DNA from: Cynocephalus volans
Taxonomy: Eukaryota > Chordata > Mammalia > Dermoptera > Cynocephalidae
Direction: 5' to 3'
Length of the DNA: 64,000 nucleotides
Assembly: GCF_027409185.1 (NCBI RefSeq)
Contig: NC_084462.1
Span: 26,573,577 to 26,637,576, forward strand
The notes under the pieces are model-generated. The model did no database searches and was not told where the DNA came from. It saw only the letters and a program-made list of their open reading frames with translations. Below, in pieces: positions 15,780 to 30,700 of this stretch (positions within the stretch are counted from its first letter, which is position 1; the number at the start of each line of letters is the position of its first letter). Position numbers and translations under genes: made by a program.

Positions 15780-18700
15780 CTGCAGGGGACATGGGGAGAG
15801 GGTGACCCATTAGGGAGTCACCTCCTCCAAGAAGCCCTCCTGGGGGCTTCTGGACCACTCCGGATGCCACATTGCCCACTAGCCCACTCAGCAGTTTGAG
15901 TGAATTAGGAAGAGCTGCCCTTCCTCCAGAGGGACACAGCCCAGCCTGGGCACATAGCTTGGTGAGCAGAGTGTGGCTGGACTGCAGCTGCCACTGGCCC
16001 CTCGGCCATGCCCTTGGCTATTCCAGAACCTACCAATTAGAAGTGGTGGTCCAGCTATCACCACTCTTTCCCTGAGGCTTTAGACTCTGACCCAAAAGGG
16101 AACCCCTAGAGGGCAGGGCCCTGTGGGATGAGTCTGCCACCTCCCCCCCCCCGCCCCCAGCCCAGGACAGTCATTCCTGGAAAAAAGCCAAGCCCACTCC
16201 AACCTCAACCTTCCTGCTTGTTCCAGATACATATCTGGCTCACCCCCTCACAATGTCCCTGCTCAAATGCCACCTATCAGAGGCCGTCTACGAGCACCCA
16301 TTACGAAGCAGCACCCCTCCCTGCTGCACCCACCTTGTCCCCTCCCTCTCTGTCTGCCTTACTTCCCTTCGAGACACTATCACCATTTGGCATTTTCGAT
16401 ATTTATTTATTGGCCCATCTTCTCCCCTAAGATACAAGCTCCACGAGGGCAGGGGCTCTGCTTTGTCTGCCACTGTACCACCACCTGAAATTGTGCTTGG
16501 AACCTAGCAGATGCTCAATTGTGTAAAAAATACTTTTTACATGAATGAATGGGTTAATAAATGAACAGACGAAAAGGGTATTTGAGAGCACGCACCCAGA
16601 GCCACGCATATGCTTCAACGTGTGATTATTATATGTTGTTTTTGGCAGCTGACCAGGACAGGGATCTGAACCCATGACCTCAGTGTTGTTATAAGGCTGT
16701 GCTCTAACCAAGTAAGCTGACTGGCCAGCCCTGTTACATGTTGATGCATACCCAGAAACACACAGGTGGCAGCTCGGATATTTGGAAATACAGCTTCCCA
16801 CAAATGGGTGCAGCGTGCAAGCTCAGATCACAGGGACACACTGTTCACACACTGGACCACACACAGACCTACACCTGGGTGTCAATGGAAAGACACGGGA
16901 CATGGCCCTCCAGGTGTTCAGATTCCAGGACAACACACGCACGCACACACGCACACATGTACACTGACTCACATCAGATCGGACACACCCTACAGTCCCT
17001 GATGTGGCTCATAGGCAGTGGGAGACTCCCTCCCTCCTCATTCCAGCCCACCCAGGCAGATTCCCACAGCAACCCCTCCTGGCAGGTGCCCCCTCGCCCC
17101 TTCTGCGAGGCTCTCACCTTGCACTGCAGGTAGGCAGTCTGGGGCCTGCCAGTGTCGTCTGTGTAGATGACCTGCATAACGTGCGAGCTGCCGAAGCTCT
17201 TCTCCTCCACCTTTTCTGCTGCCCGGATGTTGGCTAGCTTGATGAGCGCACTTTTCTGGGGAAGGCAGAGGAGGGGAGGCTCAGGGACTCAGCCTGCCTT
17301 TCCGCAGCACGAGGGGTTATCGTGGGGGACCCAGAGTGCCTATTGCTCCCAGGAGCCTGCTCTGTGAGTGACCTCAGTCAGGACAGAGCACAGACTGATA
17401 GTGACCAAGGATCCAGTAGCTGAGAGGTGGAACCTGGCCTATCAGGGGCTCCCAGCAGGCCTGGGAGGTGTGAGCTTTGGAACAGTCTGGATACCAGCAT
17501 TACCTGGGCTACAAAGTCATGCCTGCTGTGGACCAGGCCCTGTGCCTCTGCACTATTAATTTTCCAACTTGCTTTTGTTTTCCCAGCCTGTAAAAGTCAT
17601 ATCCCATCCCCTGTCTCCTCCCTCCTCCCACCATTAACTGATGAGACACAAATAGGACAGAGAGAATAGCTGGATCTAAAATACCCACGTCCCTGAAGGG
17701 CCCCCAACCTGCTAAAGCCAAATCTACACCCCAGCCCCGGCTCTTCCTGCCTCTTGGATACTCTCTCATCAGAACTCAGCAGGGCATCATCCAAATGACT
17801 GGTCCCCATGGCCCTCAGGTAATGCCTGCACTCCCAGCCAGGCATGTAAGCCCACCACCCCCACTGGCCTCAGCGACAATCAGAGCAGGGGCAGTGCCAC
17901 CTCTTGGGAGGAGTGGGGACATGCATTTGAGCTGCCTCAGAGTGGGATCTGTCAAAGGACAAAGCAGGTGGCAGGACTCTCTGCCAGAAGATTTACTGCC
18001 TGTGCTGGCGTATGCCTGCTGCAGACAAGGCAGAGAGGAGGCGGGGGGAGCGTTGCTGCACAGGGGAACATGGGACATGCCCATGGAAGGGCACAGTGCA
18101 ATGCCCAGGAACACGAGGTGGCCCAGACATGCAGAAAGAAGGCTCTGTCCAGTAATCAGGCTCTTCCAAGGCTGCAGAAAACACAGAAGGGACCTGAGGG
18201 CCGGGCAGCTGCCCAGAGCTAATGAAGCTGGAAAGTGGGAGGCCTGGGCTGAAGGGTCACCCCAGTGAGGACCAGAGGAGATCTGCTGCAGACCAGGTGG
18301 GCTGAGAAGAGTGCTGAGAGCAGGGACAGGAGGGGAAGATTTCCAGCACAGGATGAGGACTGCAGGGGAGCAGCAGGTGGGAGAGAAACTGTGCTGACAT
18401 CAAGACATCAGATGACATCAGAACCCCAAAACCAGGCACAGAAGGGCCAAAGTCGGGCAGATATAGCTGCCATTCCCAGGGTGGGGAGGGGCAGTGGGCA
18501 AATTGTGCCAACTGAGCCCTGAGGAATCTGGGGCCAGGTGATGAGAGATGACAGGTCTCATCAGGCAGCTGGAAGGGGAGGCTGTGATCACAGGGGGTGG
18601 TCATGGGGTCTCCCCCGCTGAGCATATTGCCTTTGCAGCTAAGTCACAAAATCAGGAGCATGTGGGGGTTCCCACAGACAGGGCCTATCGGTGGACAGTG

Positions 18701-21700
18701 TCCTCCTCGTCTGGGGGAGCCTCAGGAACAGGCCCCAAGCTCTGCCCTTGAGTACCGGGTTTATCAGTGACCTGGGGAAGGACCTAGGGTCATGCTCAGA
18801 TTCAGAACTGGAAAAGATCTCAGACAGCTGGAGCCAAAGGCTGATTTAAACAAGATCAAGTTTAAGAGGAATAAATATGAAGCTCTGCTCAAGTTTATTT
18901 TTTTCTTTTCTGAAGAGAAAAATAAAAATTACTTGAGATTCTGAAAACTGAGTAAAAATCTATTGAGAGATGTACTAACAAAGGGAAAAAAGATGAACGA
19001 AAGCAGTATTAACAGAGGTACAGTGACCAGAATCAGGAAGGTGACTATCCGCTCTTCAGTGTTCAGATAACATGCATGGTGCTGTGCTCAGTTCTGAATG
19101 CCACAGTCTATGAGGAAACTTGGTAAATTAAAACTTGCTAAGAAGATGGAGAAAAAGACTTGCCATCCGTTCCCAGTAGAATGGCTAAAGAGCTCAGGGG
19201 GGTTGGGGTTCTAGGAGAGCACACTTAAGTTTATGGTCCCTGCTGTGTTAGGGCAGAGGAGCAGAGCAAAGATCAGAAAAGAGAGCCACAAGGAAGCGGG
19301 TGTCAGCTCAAGGTAAAAAACATCCTAACAGAACTTCAAAGACAGAAGCGGCTACCTTTATGAGCAGTGAGTTCCCCATCAGCAGCAGCATGCGAACAGT
19401 CTTTTGGGGATCCTGGAGAGGTGATGCATGACCCAGACAGAGTTGGACAAGATGATCTTTGAGATCCCTCCTGGTGCTAAGATTCAGTGATTCTATATCC
19501 TGACTCTTCCAGGAAGAAGATTCTGTGTTCCTGCCTCTTCCCTGGTTGCCCCAGCCTTGCTCCTCACTCTAGCAGTCTTCACTAGCCAGGCCTCTGTTCG
19601 GGTCCTGGTTCCCTCCCGCCATTTGCTACCACGCAATCTTGGGGTTCCCAACTGGCAGGCAGTGGCATCACGGGGAGAGCCAGGCTGCAGAATCAGGTAG
19701 ACATGAGCACACATCTCAGCTCCACCACAACGTGCTGTGTGACTTTGGACATGTCCCTCTGCACTTTGGAGCCTCAGTTTCTGTGAAATGGGAATAACAC
19801 CAGCAATGCGGTGAGGTTGGAGAGCAAGACGACAGGCGCCTGACCCACGGCAGGCACTCTCCAGAATGGCCATGACGGGGACTGTGAACACTTATCCCAC
19901 TGCAGAGCTCCTCAAGACAAGGGTGGGCATCCCCTGATGGGGCAGAGGCCAACCAAGGCTAGAAGGCCTGCTCAGGGTGGAAATCACAATGGTGACCCCA
20001 AACTGTCTCAGACTGACAGGCCACCTGACTGGCTGTTACAGGTTGACAAGGGACAAAAACGGGGACTAGAACTAAATGCCTAAGTGGCAAAATCTTTCAG
20101 TCCTGACGGGTAAGATGCATAAAAATAATCTAAGAGATCTTTGGGGGGGAAGAGGCTGGGCCACTCATCTGGTAGAACCCGTGGCTGGCTCCCTGAGAAC
20201 AGGGGTGTGATAAGCTCTTTCACTTATCCCCAGCCCACTCTCAACTGCTCGGGGCAGGGTTGGGCTCCCCTAGAAGACCATCCCATAGCCTGAATGGGGG
20301 GTGGGGATCAGGTCAGCCCAGCGAAGGGTCAGCAGGTCCTTCAAAGAAGCACATCCTCAGGTCTTCTTGGGAGAAGAGAGCTTGTGGGAGACCAGTCCTG
20401 GGGATGTAGTGCCTTTTTCTTTTTTTTTTCCCTTGGCAGTTGGCCAGTATAAGAATCATACCCTGGACCTTGGTGTTATCAGCACCACGCTCTAACCCAC
20501 TGAGCTACATGGCCAGCCAGACATAGTGTCTCTTATAATACCATTGACCTAAATGGTACTATGTCTCAGGCCCTGGGTTAGGACACTTTGAAAGGTTACA
20601 AGCTGCTAAGAAGGAACCATCATTCTAACTCACAGGCTGAGAACCCAAGAGGTACAGACACTTCTACGTACACACAGCTGAGTCAGGGCTGGAAACCAGC
20701 ACTCAATGCCTGTTCTGGCTCTTCTCAGGACTCTCACCCCCTCTCTGCTTCCCTGGTCCCCTGGAAGCACCCGTCAGCCCCACCCCATGCACCTGACCAA
20801 GAAGCCAGGACTGAACACTGCAGCCAGTGTGTCCCAGGCGCCCTCAGCAGAGGCTTCATTCTCCCTTCCTCCTTCATCAAGGTCTCCAGTGACCTTGTAG
20901 CCAACGAGCACTGCAGACACCAAAAGCCTGCTCCTAGCCTGGCTTTCTTCTCTGCTCTGTGGACCCTGGGGTGGGCTTCAAGGAAGGGGACGGGTGCCTC
21001 CAGGGAGCCCCTCTTGCTGGCCTCCCTCCTAACCCACCTTGGAGCTGGGTGTCTTGGCAAAGCTGAGAGCCTCGGTGGTGAGGGAGAAGTAGAGTTTCTT
21101 GAAGGAGGAGGACATGAGGGGGCCCTTGCCCTTGGTCCTGTGGATGAAGAGCGGCCCCTCCTTCACGGGCGGCGCCTGCAAGCTCAGCGTCTGCTGCAGC
21201 TCCAGCTCTGCAGGGCCAGGGAGGGCGGGGTGAAGAGAGCCAGTGAGTGGAGGCGGGGCTGTGGGCGGGGCAAACGCGGACAGGCGGCTGTGGGCGGGGT
21301 CGCACACACCCTCCTTCTCCTCGATGTCCACGAGCTTGGTGATGAAGTCCTTCAGCTGTGCCACACCCTGGTGCACGGTGGGCTGCAGCGGCTCCATCCA
21401 GGTCTCCTTGGCCCTGGAAGCCGGCGTGTCCATGTTGCCCACGTTCTGGACCGCCTGGGGGTGACAGCAGGAAGGATCAGGCTCTGCTGGGTCAGGGACC
21501 TGGCCAGTGCACCCCGAACCCCTGCCAGTCTGTTATTCCATCTGTAGAGATGCCCACCCCAGCTCTAGGGGCGATCATGGATGGATGGATCATTGCGTTT
21601 GCAGCCTTTTGTGACCTGATAGTTGAGACCATTTGGGCCCAACCTATTGACCTTCCTCAGCAGTCATAACTGCTGCACTGGGTACCCCAACACCAGCCTG

Positions 21701-24700
21701 GTATCGGGCAGATAGGTACAGCCTGGAAGTAAATAGACCTGGATTGGAAGGCTCCATTCACCACTGACAGGCTGTACAGCCTTGTCACTCCGTTCCTTTG
21801 CAGGCCTGTTCCCTTATCTACAGGATGGGGCTCAGCTGAGATGACCACGACAAAGCGTTGCAAACTGTGAAGTGCAGTGCCCACATGAGCATATCAGTGG
21901 GCTTGCTGCAAGGCCCTGCAGGAGCCAGTCAGGGACAGACTGCAGTCCAGGCAAGGGCCCCTGTGCAACACCCAGCCGGGCATCCCGTCCCTGCCCACAG
22001 GCCCGCACCTTGGCCAGCAGAAGAAGGGTGCGGCTAGTACGGGCGTCTGCGTGCCGCTCCCTCAGGTGGAAGAGCTTGGGCGACATGATGGCAGGAGAGA
22101 AGAAGCGCAGGCACAGGAAGCTGGTGACGGCGATGAATGGCACGTTCTGGAGAAGTGCAAGAGAGCGAGGCTAGGTTCCCCCAGGCCTGTGTGCCTGCCA
22201 ACCTCTCCCCATCGCACCACTCCTCTATCCAGCCTGGGCTTCGAACTCCCGCCCTCCCCTTCCCTCCGCCCGGGCCCCGCCCGCAGAGGGCGCACCTCGT
22301 GCTGGGCACTGGGGAAGCGCTCGCGCACGCGCTGGAAGAGCTGGCGGAAAGTGGAGCGCACCACGGCGGGGCATGCGCGCACCGAGCGGCAGAGCTCGCC
22401 CAGCAGCGCCCCCAGGTGGCCGCGCAGCGTCTGCGCGCTCTGCTCCAGCACCTCGGCCTCGGTCTGTGGGCGGTGCAGCCCCGAGCACCTGCGTGGGCAC
22501 GGGCGGAGCGGCAGAGACGGTCGCGGTCACGGACTCCCAGAGGCACAAGTGCCAAGACACGGACTTAGACACAACATACAGGTGGGCAGGGCAACAACAG
22601 ACCCGGGAAGAAAGAACCATAAACACATATTTGCAGACAGGGCCTAACACCTCCGCCCCCTCACTGCTGCATCCCCAGGGGTTTCCCCAGGCCTCACCCT
22701 ACATCCTTAACTTCCACTTTGCTGGGGTCCAGCTCCACATACTTCTTCTCTTCAAACACTCTGTCAATGATGGGGCCCAGGACACCGTGCAGATACCGCA
22801 TCCCAGCCACCTGGGGGCCACCGCGAGCCGCATTGGTCCTGTGTCCCACCTCCAGCTGCCTAACATATCCCAGCCGCTGGCCTCCCCACCCACCCCCGCA
22901 CCATCTGCCTCCTGTATCAGCCCAGGTGCACAAGGAGGGCCGTTCAACAAATTGCTTCTCCATGAATGAATTAAATTCTTAGCCTTAAAGGGCCCTGGAT
23001 GCAGAGACAGGACACTTTAAAGTCCCTGCTCTTGGCCTTTCTAGACCTCAGTATTGTCATCTACAAAATGAGAACAATATGCCATGCAAACAAATTCACC
23101 TTCAGAAAAGACTCCATGGACTTTGAGGCCAGAGAGTTGCTCCGGAACAGGGTGTTGGCCTCACCTACAAGCAGAGGTTCCAGCAGGTAGGGGGTTTGGA
23201 CAAGGCTTTGGGGGAGGAAAACAGAGGACCTTGGGGCTGGGGGCTCTAAGCTGGCCCCTCAGTAAAGGGCCTTCTCGCCACCTCCCAACCCACTGCCCCA
23301 CCTCTGCCCTTTCCCACACCTCCCTTCTATCTGACCTGTCAGCCTCCTACAGGAGGACTCCCTCCTCCACCATGCCCTAGGACTGGCTCCCTCCCAGGCC
23401 TCACTGGTGCGACCCAGCTCCAGCTGGAAGAGCAGGTCCAGAAAGTCCTTGGCCAGCCCCTGCCCCAGGAAGAGCTTGAGCAGGTTGGTGGCCACATCCT
23501 GGCGACACTCAGCGCTGGTTGTCTCCTCGATGAGTGGGATCAGCTGCCCTGGGCCCTGAAGGAGGTAGCAGGGAGAGGCAGGGCTTGGAGATACACTAAT
23601 CATCCACTATGGGGACCTGGAGCATGATGGGGCAAAGGGATGCTTTCCCAAGGGATGGCCGGGGGCAGGGCCCTGGGAACTGGCCAGCTCCAAGCCATCC
23701 TGAGAACTCAGTCTTCTGCTCTGCAGAATGGGTTTAGAAGGACAGGGAGGACAGGTCTACTGTCACTGGACCCTCCCACCTTCCCCCAGGGCTCCTGACC
23801 TGGTTGCCCAGCTTCACTTCCTGGCACAGCAGCTGCACCAGGGGCTGGTAGCAGGCGGAGGGCAGCACCGTCTCATCCCGCAGCCGCACCTCCAGGTGCA
23901 AAGAGCCCAGGTTGCCCCTGGAACGGGCAGACTGTGACCTCTCCACCAGGGACCCAGGTCACCCCAGGCTGTGCCCCCTCCCATTGCCTCAGGTCTCCCC
24001 TGTAGGGCCAGCCTCCCAGCCTCTGCTCCTGCCCTCCGCTGTGCTGGTTGGGCTCCCTGCATGGCCCCGCCTCCTGTGCTGTGCCTGTGCTATCCTCTGC
24101 TTGGAAAGCCTTTCCTGCCTCACTACTCATGGAAACACCAAGCCTTTGAGGCCTGGCTCCCTGCAACCTCCCAGCTCCTGTGGACCCCAAGTTTGACCCA
24201 TGTAGGCCTGCTGGGCTCCCTGAACTCAAGTCCATAAACTGCCAGATAATAGCACCTTCATGAGTACACTTGACACCGGGAGCAAATCCCAACCCTCATA
24301 ACAACCTGCCAGGGAAACTGAGGCTCAAGCAGATTAAGCCACTTACCACATTAGGCCTGACTTCCAAGCTGCCTTGCCCTGATTGCTCCCAGTGAGGGTG
24401 CTGACCAAGGCTTGACATTCACTAAGGCCCTACCACCCTCCACACAGCATGGCAGCTCTGGAGGTGCTGCTACTCCACGCAAGCCTGACTCCGAGGAGAA
24501 GCTGTCCAGACGGCCCTTGGCTGGTTCTACAGAAATGCCTTGGTGCCGGACATGCACCGGCCACCTGCCCTGGCAAGGGTGGTGATGAGGGTCTAGAGCC
24601 TTCTGCTGGGAGGCAAAGCTGAACCGTCCAAGGGGGTGGGAACCCACAAGTAAGTCAAAGCTTCCTAGACAGGGATGCTAGATTTAGCAAACAAAAACAC

Positions 24701-27700
24701 AAGATACCCAGTTAAACTGAAATATTTTTAGTATAAGTATGTTTCCAATATTGCATGGTTATTCTTATACTGAAAAAATATTTGTCATTTATCTGAGATC
24801 CCGTTTTCACTGGGTGTCCTTTCACCTGGCAACGCTGTTCCTGGAGAATCTCAGGGAAGGAGTCAGAGCTCAAGGACACTAACTCAGGATTTGAACGCTG
24901 GTCTGAGGTCTGCAGGGAAACTCCCAAAGGGAAAGGGTCTGAGGGCCTGTTCTAGAAACTGCCGGAAGGCAAAAAGCAGGAGACCTGTAGCGCCTCCAAG
25001 CTCAGAGGGCAGGGCTGGGTGCAGGACCATGGGGAAGAGGAGGTGGGGTCCAGCCTGGGTGAGGAGGATCCTAGCGTGGTGGGCAAGGGCTGAAGGGAAC
25101 CTGGGGCTGCCAAGCCCGAGGCACTCACTCATCCCTCTGATGGCTCCTGGACTGATCGGGCTGCAGCCGGAACCAGCCTTCCTCCTGCTGGACTGCTCCC
25201 AGTCTCTGGACATTGAACACTACCTGGTGGCAGGACAGACAGAGGCATCATGCTGGGGCTGAGACACTCAGGTCTCTTCCTTACCAAGTACCATTCTCTC
25301 AGGGGGAGGGGTACCTTCCAAGGGTGGGATGTCTGGGATGGAGACCAGGTGCTGAAGGCAGCACGTGCAGCCTGTGTGTGTGTATGGGTGGGGGGTGGGG
25401 TGGGGTACTCACCTTGCCCAGGAAGTCATTTCGGCTGACAAGGTCCCAGTCCCAGGCCTCCACGCACAATTCCTCTGTGGCCCCCTCCCCCAGCTCAAAC
25501 TCAAAAGTCTCATTCCAGCGTGGGTAGCATGATTTCTTCACAATCTGTCCAGAAAGGAGCAGGAGGGGGTGAGACTGACTCCCTGGGGCTCCCCTGGCCC
25601 AGCTAAGGACAGAGCTACCCCGATCACCTCCCCTGGGCTCCCTGCAAACTCCTCTCCTCAGAGGCTCTGCAGTAACCCAGGCAAAAACTTCCTGTCCAAG
25701 CCCCCACCCATTTTTCAGGTGGGGAAATTGAGGCCTGGAGTGGGGAAGGGACTTGTCCAAAGCCACACCACAAGATGGTAGCAACTGCTGATCTCAGCAC
25801 CCACCCCCAGGACTGAGCCTGCCACCCTGCCTGTTTCCTGGAGGTGAGGAAAGCAGGGTGGAACTGTTGGACTTTTTGGATTAACCCCCTCCAGCTGTCC
25901 CGATCCCCTCCCAACTCTACTCCCACCCCCAACATGGCCAAGAGTAAAAGGGGTTGGGGCCAGAAGGGCTGGGACCCGTTACGTCCCCTCAGAAAGGCTG
26001 CCCCACTTCTCCAGGCCTCCTCCGTAAGACTGCGGTCCCAGCCTGACCTGTCACCGCCTCCTCACCGAGGTCTCCTGTGTCCGGCCCTTGTAGCGCACTC
26101 GGACAAAGGGGTCAGATGCGCCATTCCGGTCCTTCGGGGCTAGGTCCCTGATGGGGTGGGGGGTACAGTGGATCATCCACTTGTCACCCGAGGCTGCCCC
26201 CCAACCTGTCACCACTGTGAGGTAATCACACTAGGCTGGAAAGGCCTGGACTCACCCTGCCCCTGGCAAGCTGGCTGGCTGCAGACAGTGCCTCTCCCTT
26301 TCCTGTGCCTCTGTTCCCGCAGTGATCACCCCATGGTCCCCATGTGGCCAAGAACCCCCCAAGGTGGAAGCCACAGCTCCTTCTGATTGGGCAGCAGGGG
26401 ACCAGCTGCTACACCTCACTCCAGGGACCAGGGGAGACAAGGGCGGTGGGGGACCAGCCCAGGCCACGGCCCCTGCCCTCTGTTCCCAGGGCAGCCCAGA
26501 GCTGGGATAGCCTCTCTGGGCCTCGGTTTCCTCATCAGTAAAAGGGAGAAGATAGCCTACCCCACTGAGGCTAAGAGAGATAAGGGGGTTCTAGAATGCC
26601 TGCCCAATAATGTCTCCATACCTGGGGAGGGAGACATGTAGCCCTGATCAGTTGACCTTCCCTCTCTCCATAGATGGATCTTTCCAAAGCCCAAACTTGG
26701 TCACAGCACCCTGGTGTAGAAGCCTTTGTGGAAGAACAAAGCCCACCCTTCTCCTGGCTACTGTATGTACTACTTTCTGCCCTTTTCTTTTTCCGTATTT
26801 TAAGTCTTATACCTCTCGTGCCTGCCTTTCTTTCCCCTCAAAACTGTCTAACAACTTCAAGGTCTGGCCTGGAGAATCTGCCCAGAAAGATAAGGAGGAA
26901 GTTTTCTTTCTCTGCAGCAAACAGGGCTTCTGATGCTGTCTCAGGATTCCATTGCAGAGTCTCATTGCTAAGGACAATGGGGACAAGGGTCCCCCACTCC
27001 AAAGAAAGGCCTGGACATATATCTTTCCTACCACTGGGGCTGGCTAAGAGGAGACCAGACTGGCCCGGCCACTGTGCCCCCAACAGCCTCAAGAGGAGAG
27101 GGCTGGCTGAGACAGGAGATTCTTGGAGGAAGGGGACAGCCAGGGAGAAATGCTTCGGTGTCTCCCATCTCTGTGGGAGGGAGTGGGCCCCCAGGAGAAG
27201 CAGCCCCTTAGTCCCAGAGCTTGGCAGCATTGCGTGTGCCCACATGTGCACACCCACGCCCCAGACAGCCTGGTGCCAGGCAGGGCTGAGGGCAAGGATG
27301 CGGGTGAGCAGGGGATGGATTGTGGGTAACAATGAGTGAGTGCAGGGGCGTGAATGCGGCTCTACCCAAGTCCAGCCCTTTTCTATCCAGCCTGGCTGGG
27401 CCTCTTCCACATCCCAGCCCCAGGGCAGATAATGAAGCTGGGGAAGCCACAGAATGCACGACTTGCCCGTCATCCACCCACACCCCTCATTTGCAGGAAT
27501 GAAATCTTCCTCCTGCACAGGCTAATCACCCCAGGGTGGGGGGCTCACTTGCTCCATAGGTGCTGGCTGGCTGGGGGCCACCCGCCCACCCAGAGGCAGG
27601 GTGGGTCTTTAGGGAGGTGGGTTTGGAGCCAGAAAGGAAGGCGCTTCTCGTGGAATGGGTATGACTCACACCCAGGCCCAGACGGGAGCAGAGCCTGCAG

Positions 27701-30700
27701 CTAAAAATACCCTGGGGCCAGGCGGTAGTCCTGTCACAGGTGACTCAGGCCCATGGAGCCATCCAAGCCAGTGTCCCTCCTAGGGACAACCTCCACCCCT
27801 CCCATCTAGAGGTTTCCAGCAGATCTTCAGCCCCCACCCCACTGAGAACCTACACATGCATACGTACATCAGGTCAAGTTCATATTGGGGTTAAACCCAG
27901 GGGAAGCCCAGCCTTACCACTGGTGCATCGGGGCTGCAGGATCACAGTTCAGGGTCCCCCACATCCCCAATCCCCGCTGCTCTATGATGCCTGAAGTTCC
28001 ACAATTAGAACATCATCCCTTCCTTTAAGGGACATATGCCCCTGAAGGGAGGTTACCTCCTGCAGGGAGGACACATCCTCGAGTCAGGAAAACCTCCCTG
28101 CTTTTGAGAGCAGGCTTGGATGGGAGGAGGCCCTGGGACAGGAGGTAGAGGTCAGGGAAGAGGAGGCTCTGCCCAGCGGGTTTCTCTAGTTCCATGGGCC
28201 CCACTGCCCACTCCCAGTACCCCATCTCACCTGGCCTCCAGCACAGAGCAGCGCAGCCGGCGGGCCCGGGTCCCTGGCACCACCTCCAGCCGCAGGTGGA
28301 TCTCGCCCTGCACCTCCTCATCTGGGTTGACCTCTGTCAGGTGGGCCCACCCGCTGAAACCTATGGGGCTGCAGCTCAGCCAGAGGCCTGGCTCTTTCCC
28401 TCCACACCCTCCACCCTGAGCCCCACCTGGCACCACATGGCCCCTCTGTAATCCCCTCAGAATCTTCTCAAGCACCCATGAGGCAGGAGCTGTCACCCCC
28501 AGTGGTAGGTGGGAAACTGAGGCTCAGAAGCTGAACAGCAGCAGCTGGAACAGCTGGGATTAGAATCTAAGTCAGTGATGTCAAGGCCTGTGCCCTCACT
28601 ACTGTGCCATGCTCTATTCCTAACTCGTCACGGGACTGCCCTCTCTGTCCTCAGTTTCCCCATCTTAAAACAGGAAGAGAGTGGCTCTCCCCTAAGGCTG
28701 CTGGGAGGAGGATCTGAGGCCCAGATGGGGAAGCTACAAGAGACCCCGAGGGGCTGGCTGGGGCTGCAGGCAGGAGAGGCCTCTGGCCTGGCAGGGACTG
28801 AGAGGCTGCATGAGTCAGCAGAGCCTGCACCCTCTCCCCTCCTCCCCTCTCCATGCCTGCCCCAGTCTCACAGACAGGAGCAGGTGTGTGTCGGGGAGGT
28901 GGCAAGAGGGTCACAGAGGCTCAGGTGGCAGAGTCTGGAGCATCTAGAGCTCCTGGTCTGAATCCTCAGAGAAGCCCAGGGAAGGCAAGAACTGCCCAGG
29001 GTCACGCAGTGAGGCTGGGACAGGGCTGACACCTCCAAACAATGTCTTCATCCCAGGAATAATCCAGAGTGCTCCCCAGCCTGAACTGGCTCCAGGCCAA
29101 CCCTTCAAACTTAGGACATAGTGGCATTGGGAAGAGGGATCCCTACACCTCAGCAGTGGAGTTTAGGAAGGTGGCCCCTCCCTCTGCGGGTAGAGACCTC
29201 AGATCCCACCATCAGCAGCCCCTCTTTGCCTTAGGGAAGATGAATGGGCCCAGGGCACAGAGGCAGGGGGTGCAGGCTTCTGGGGAGGGGAGAAATGGCT
29301 TTCCCTGAGCAGGAGACCTGAAGGAGCCTAGAGGGAAGGTCTCTGAGTGGGAGGGAGGCCAGAGGAGGGGAAGCAGGTGCCAGCCATGGACTCCTTCTCA
29401 GGGACCTTACCCTTGGGGTGAGAGGCTAGAGTGTCCCTTGTAAGGCAGACCTTCCCGATGACATCGTCCCGGCTGGAGGGTGGAGATGGGAGTCAGAGCT
29501 GGGCAGGGCTACAGCATCTACTTGCTGGGAACCCAGCACCCCCTCCCACCACATTCAGGGTCCCTCATGCAGAGCAGGAAGGTTGACACTCCAGTCACTT
29601 GCAGCACAGCCCAGTGAGGCTAGATCCCTTCTGTAGCCTTGGATTCTGGGCACTCATGGGCATGTGATGTGTTTCAGCACAGGGACCAACATGGGTGCCC
29701 ACACATGCCCAGTTCATGCTTTCTGGGTGCCCATCTCATAGCTCACATCTCCACGCACACATAGCCCACCTGGGCCTACATCCCCGCACATACCCACATG
29801 TGCTGTGGCGAGGGCACCGTGAATCCCGCATGCTCAGGGCCCGCCCCTCCCTCTGGGCCACAAAGAGATGCCCAGGAGCCAGCAGTCCGGCAGTGCCATG
29901 GGCGGGGAGCAGGACAGGTGGCCACGCCTGGGCCCAGCTGAAGAGGGGGCACCCACCTGAGGGCGTCCTCGTCCATGACGTAGAAGGCCACGGCGTGGAA
30001 GGTGGGTGGCATGCGCACCTGATATTCCTCACCCCAGAAGGGGCACAGGGTCTTCCACACAGTGGCCGTCCTGCAGGAGAGGACCCTCAACATGTGCCAG
30101 GCCACCCCTGGGCTGAGGCAAGGTGGGCTGCATGGCTGGAGCCCACCTTCCTCACATCTCCCCCCACACCCCGTGACAACACGCTCTGCCGTTGGATGTC
30201 ACCACCAACTTCACTCCCTGCCCATCCTCTCTGCCCTGGATGGTGCACAGGGCTGCATCCACCAGGCCATTTTACATGTGGGGAAACAGACCCCAGCTGG
30301 CAGTAGCTGGCCTCAGTTCACACAGAAGAACAGCTAGGACCACAGCCTCGCCTCCCAGCTTCACCCAGCTCTGGCCAAACCCCCAAGGATCAGAGCCTTC
30401 AACTCATGGGACTCAGTAGAGCATGTGAGTGGGGGAAGTGGAAGCCCCCAAGGACCCGGATGAAGGCTCAGGGGATCACCCTTACCATGACCACTACTTA
30501 GACAGGTCATCTGCACTCTGTGACCTTGGTTTCTCTGTCCGTACTGAAACAATCAGAGCCACCATGCCCACTGCCCTGGGGATCCATGCTCTGGAGAGAC
30601 TTTGGGGCCCTGCCTGCAGGTGGGGAAGAACCAGGAGTCTGGCAGCCTTGGCCAGTGGTCATCAATGGGCACTCGGTGGGCAGAATAGCAGAGTGGCTTT

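Larger units (their letters stand above)
17256..21037. other. RASA4 intron 16
   Basis: A 3.8-kb intron. It contains an AT-rich stretch at 18.88-19.0 kb, an old retroelement tail (19.4-19.5 kb), a MIR (19.69-19.87 kb) and a SINE (20.42-20.52 kb). The rest shows no recognisable coding or RNA feature. Confidence 0.55.

Noticed and set aside
20588-21547. 319-codon open frame on the plus strand
   Set aside because: It is antisense to RASA4 exons 15 and 16 and their GC-rich introns, and shows no recognised domain. Long antisense frames are common opposite GC-rich coding exons.
26674-27518. Open frames of 221 (plus) and 226 (minus) codons in RASA4 intron 5
   Set aside because: They overlap each other on opposite strands, lack domains and lie between clearly placed RASA4 exons.
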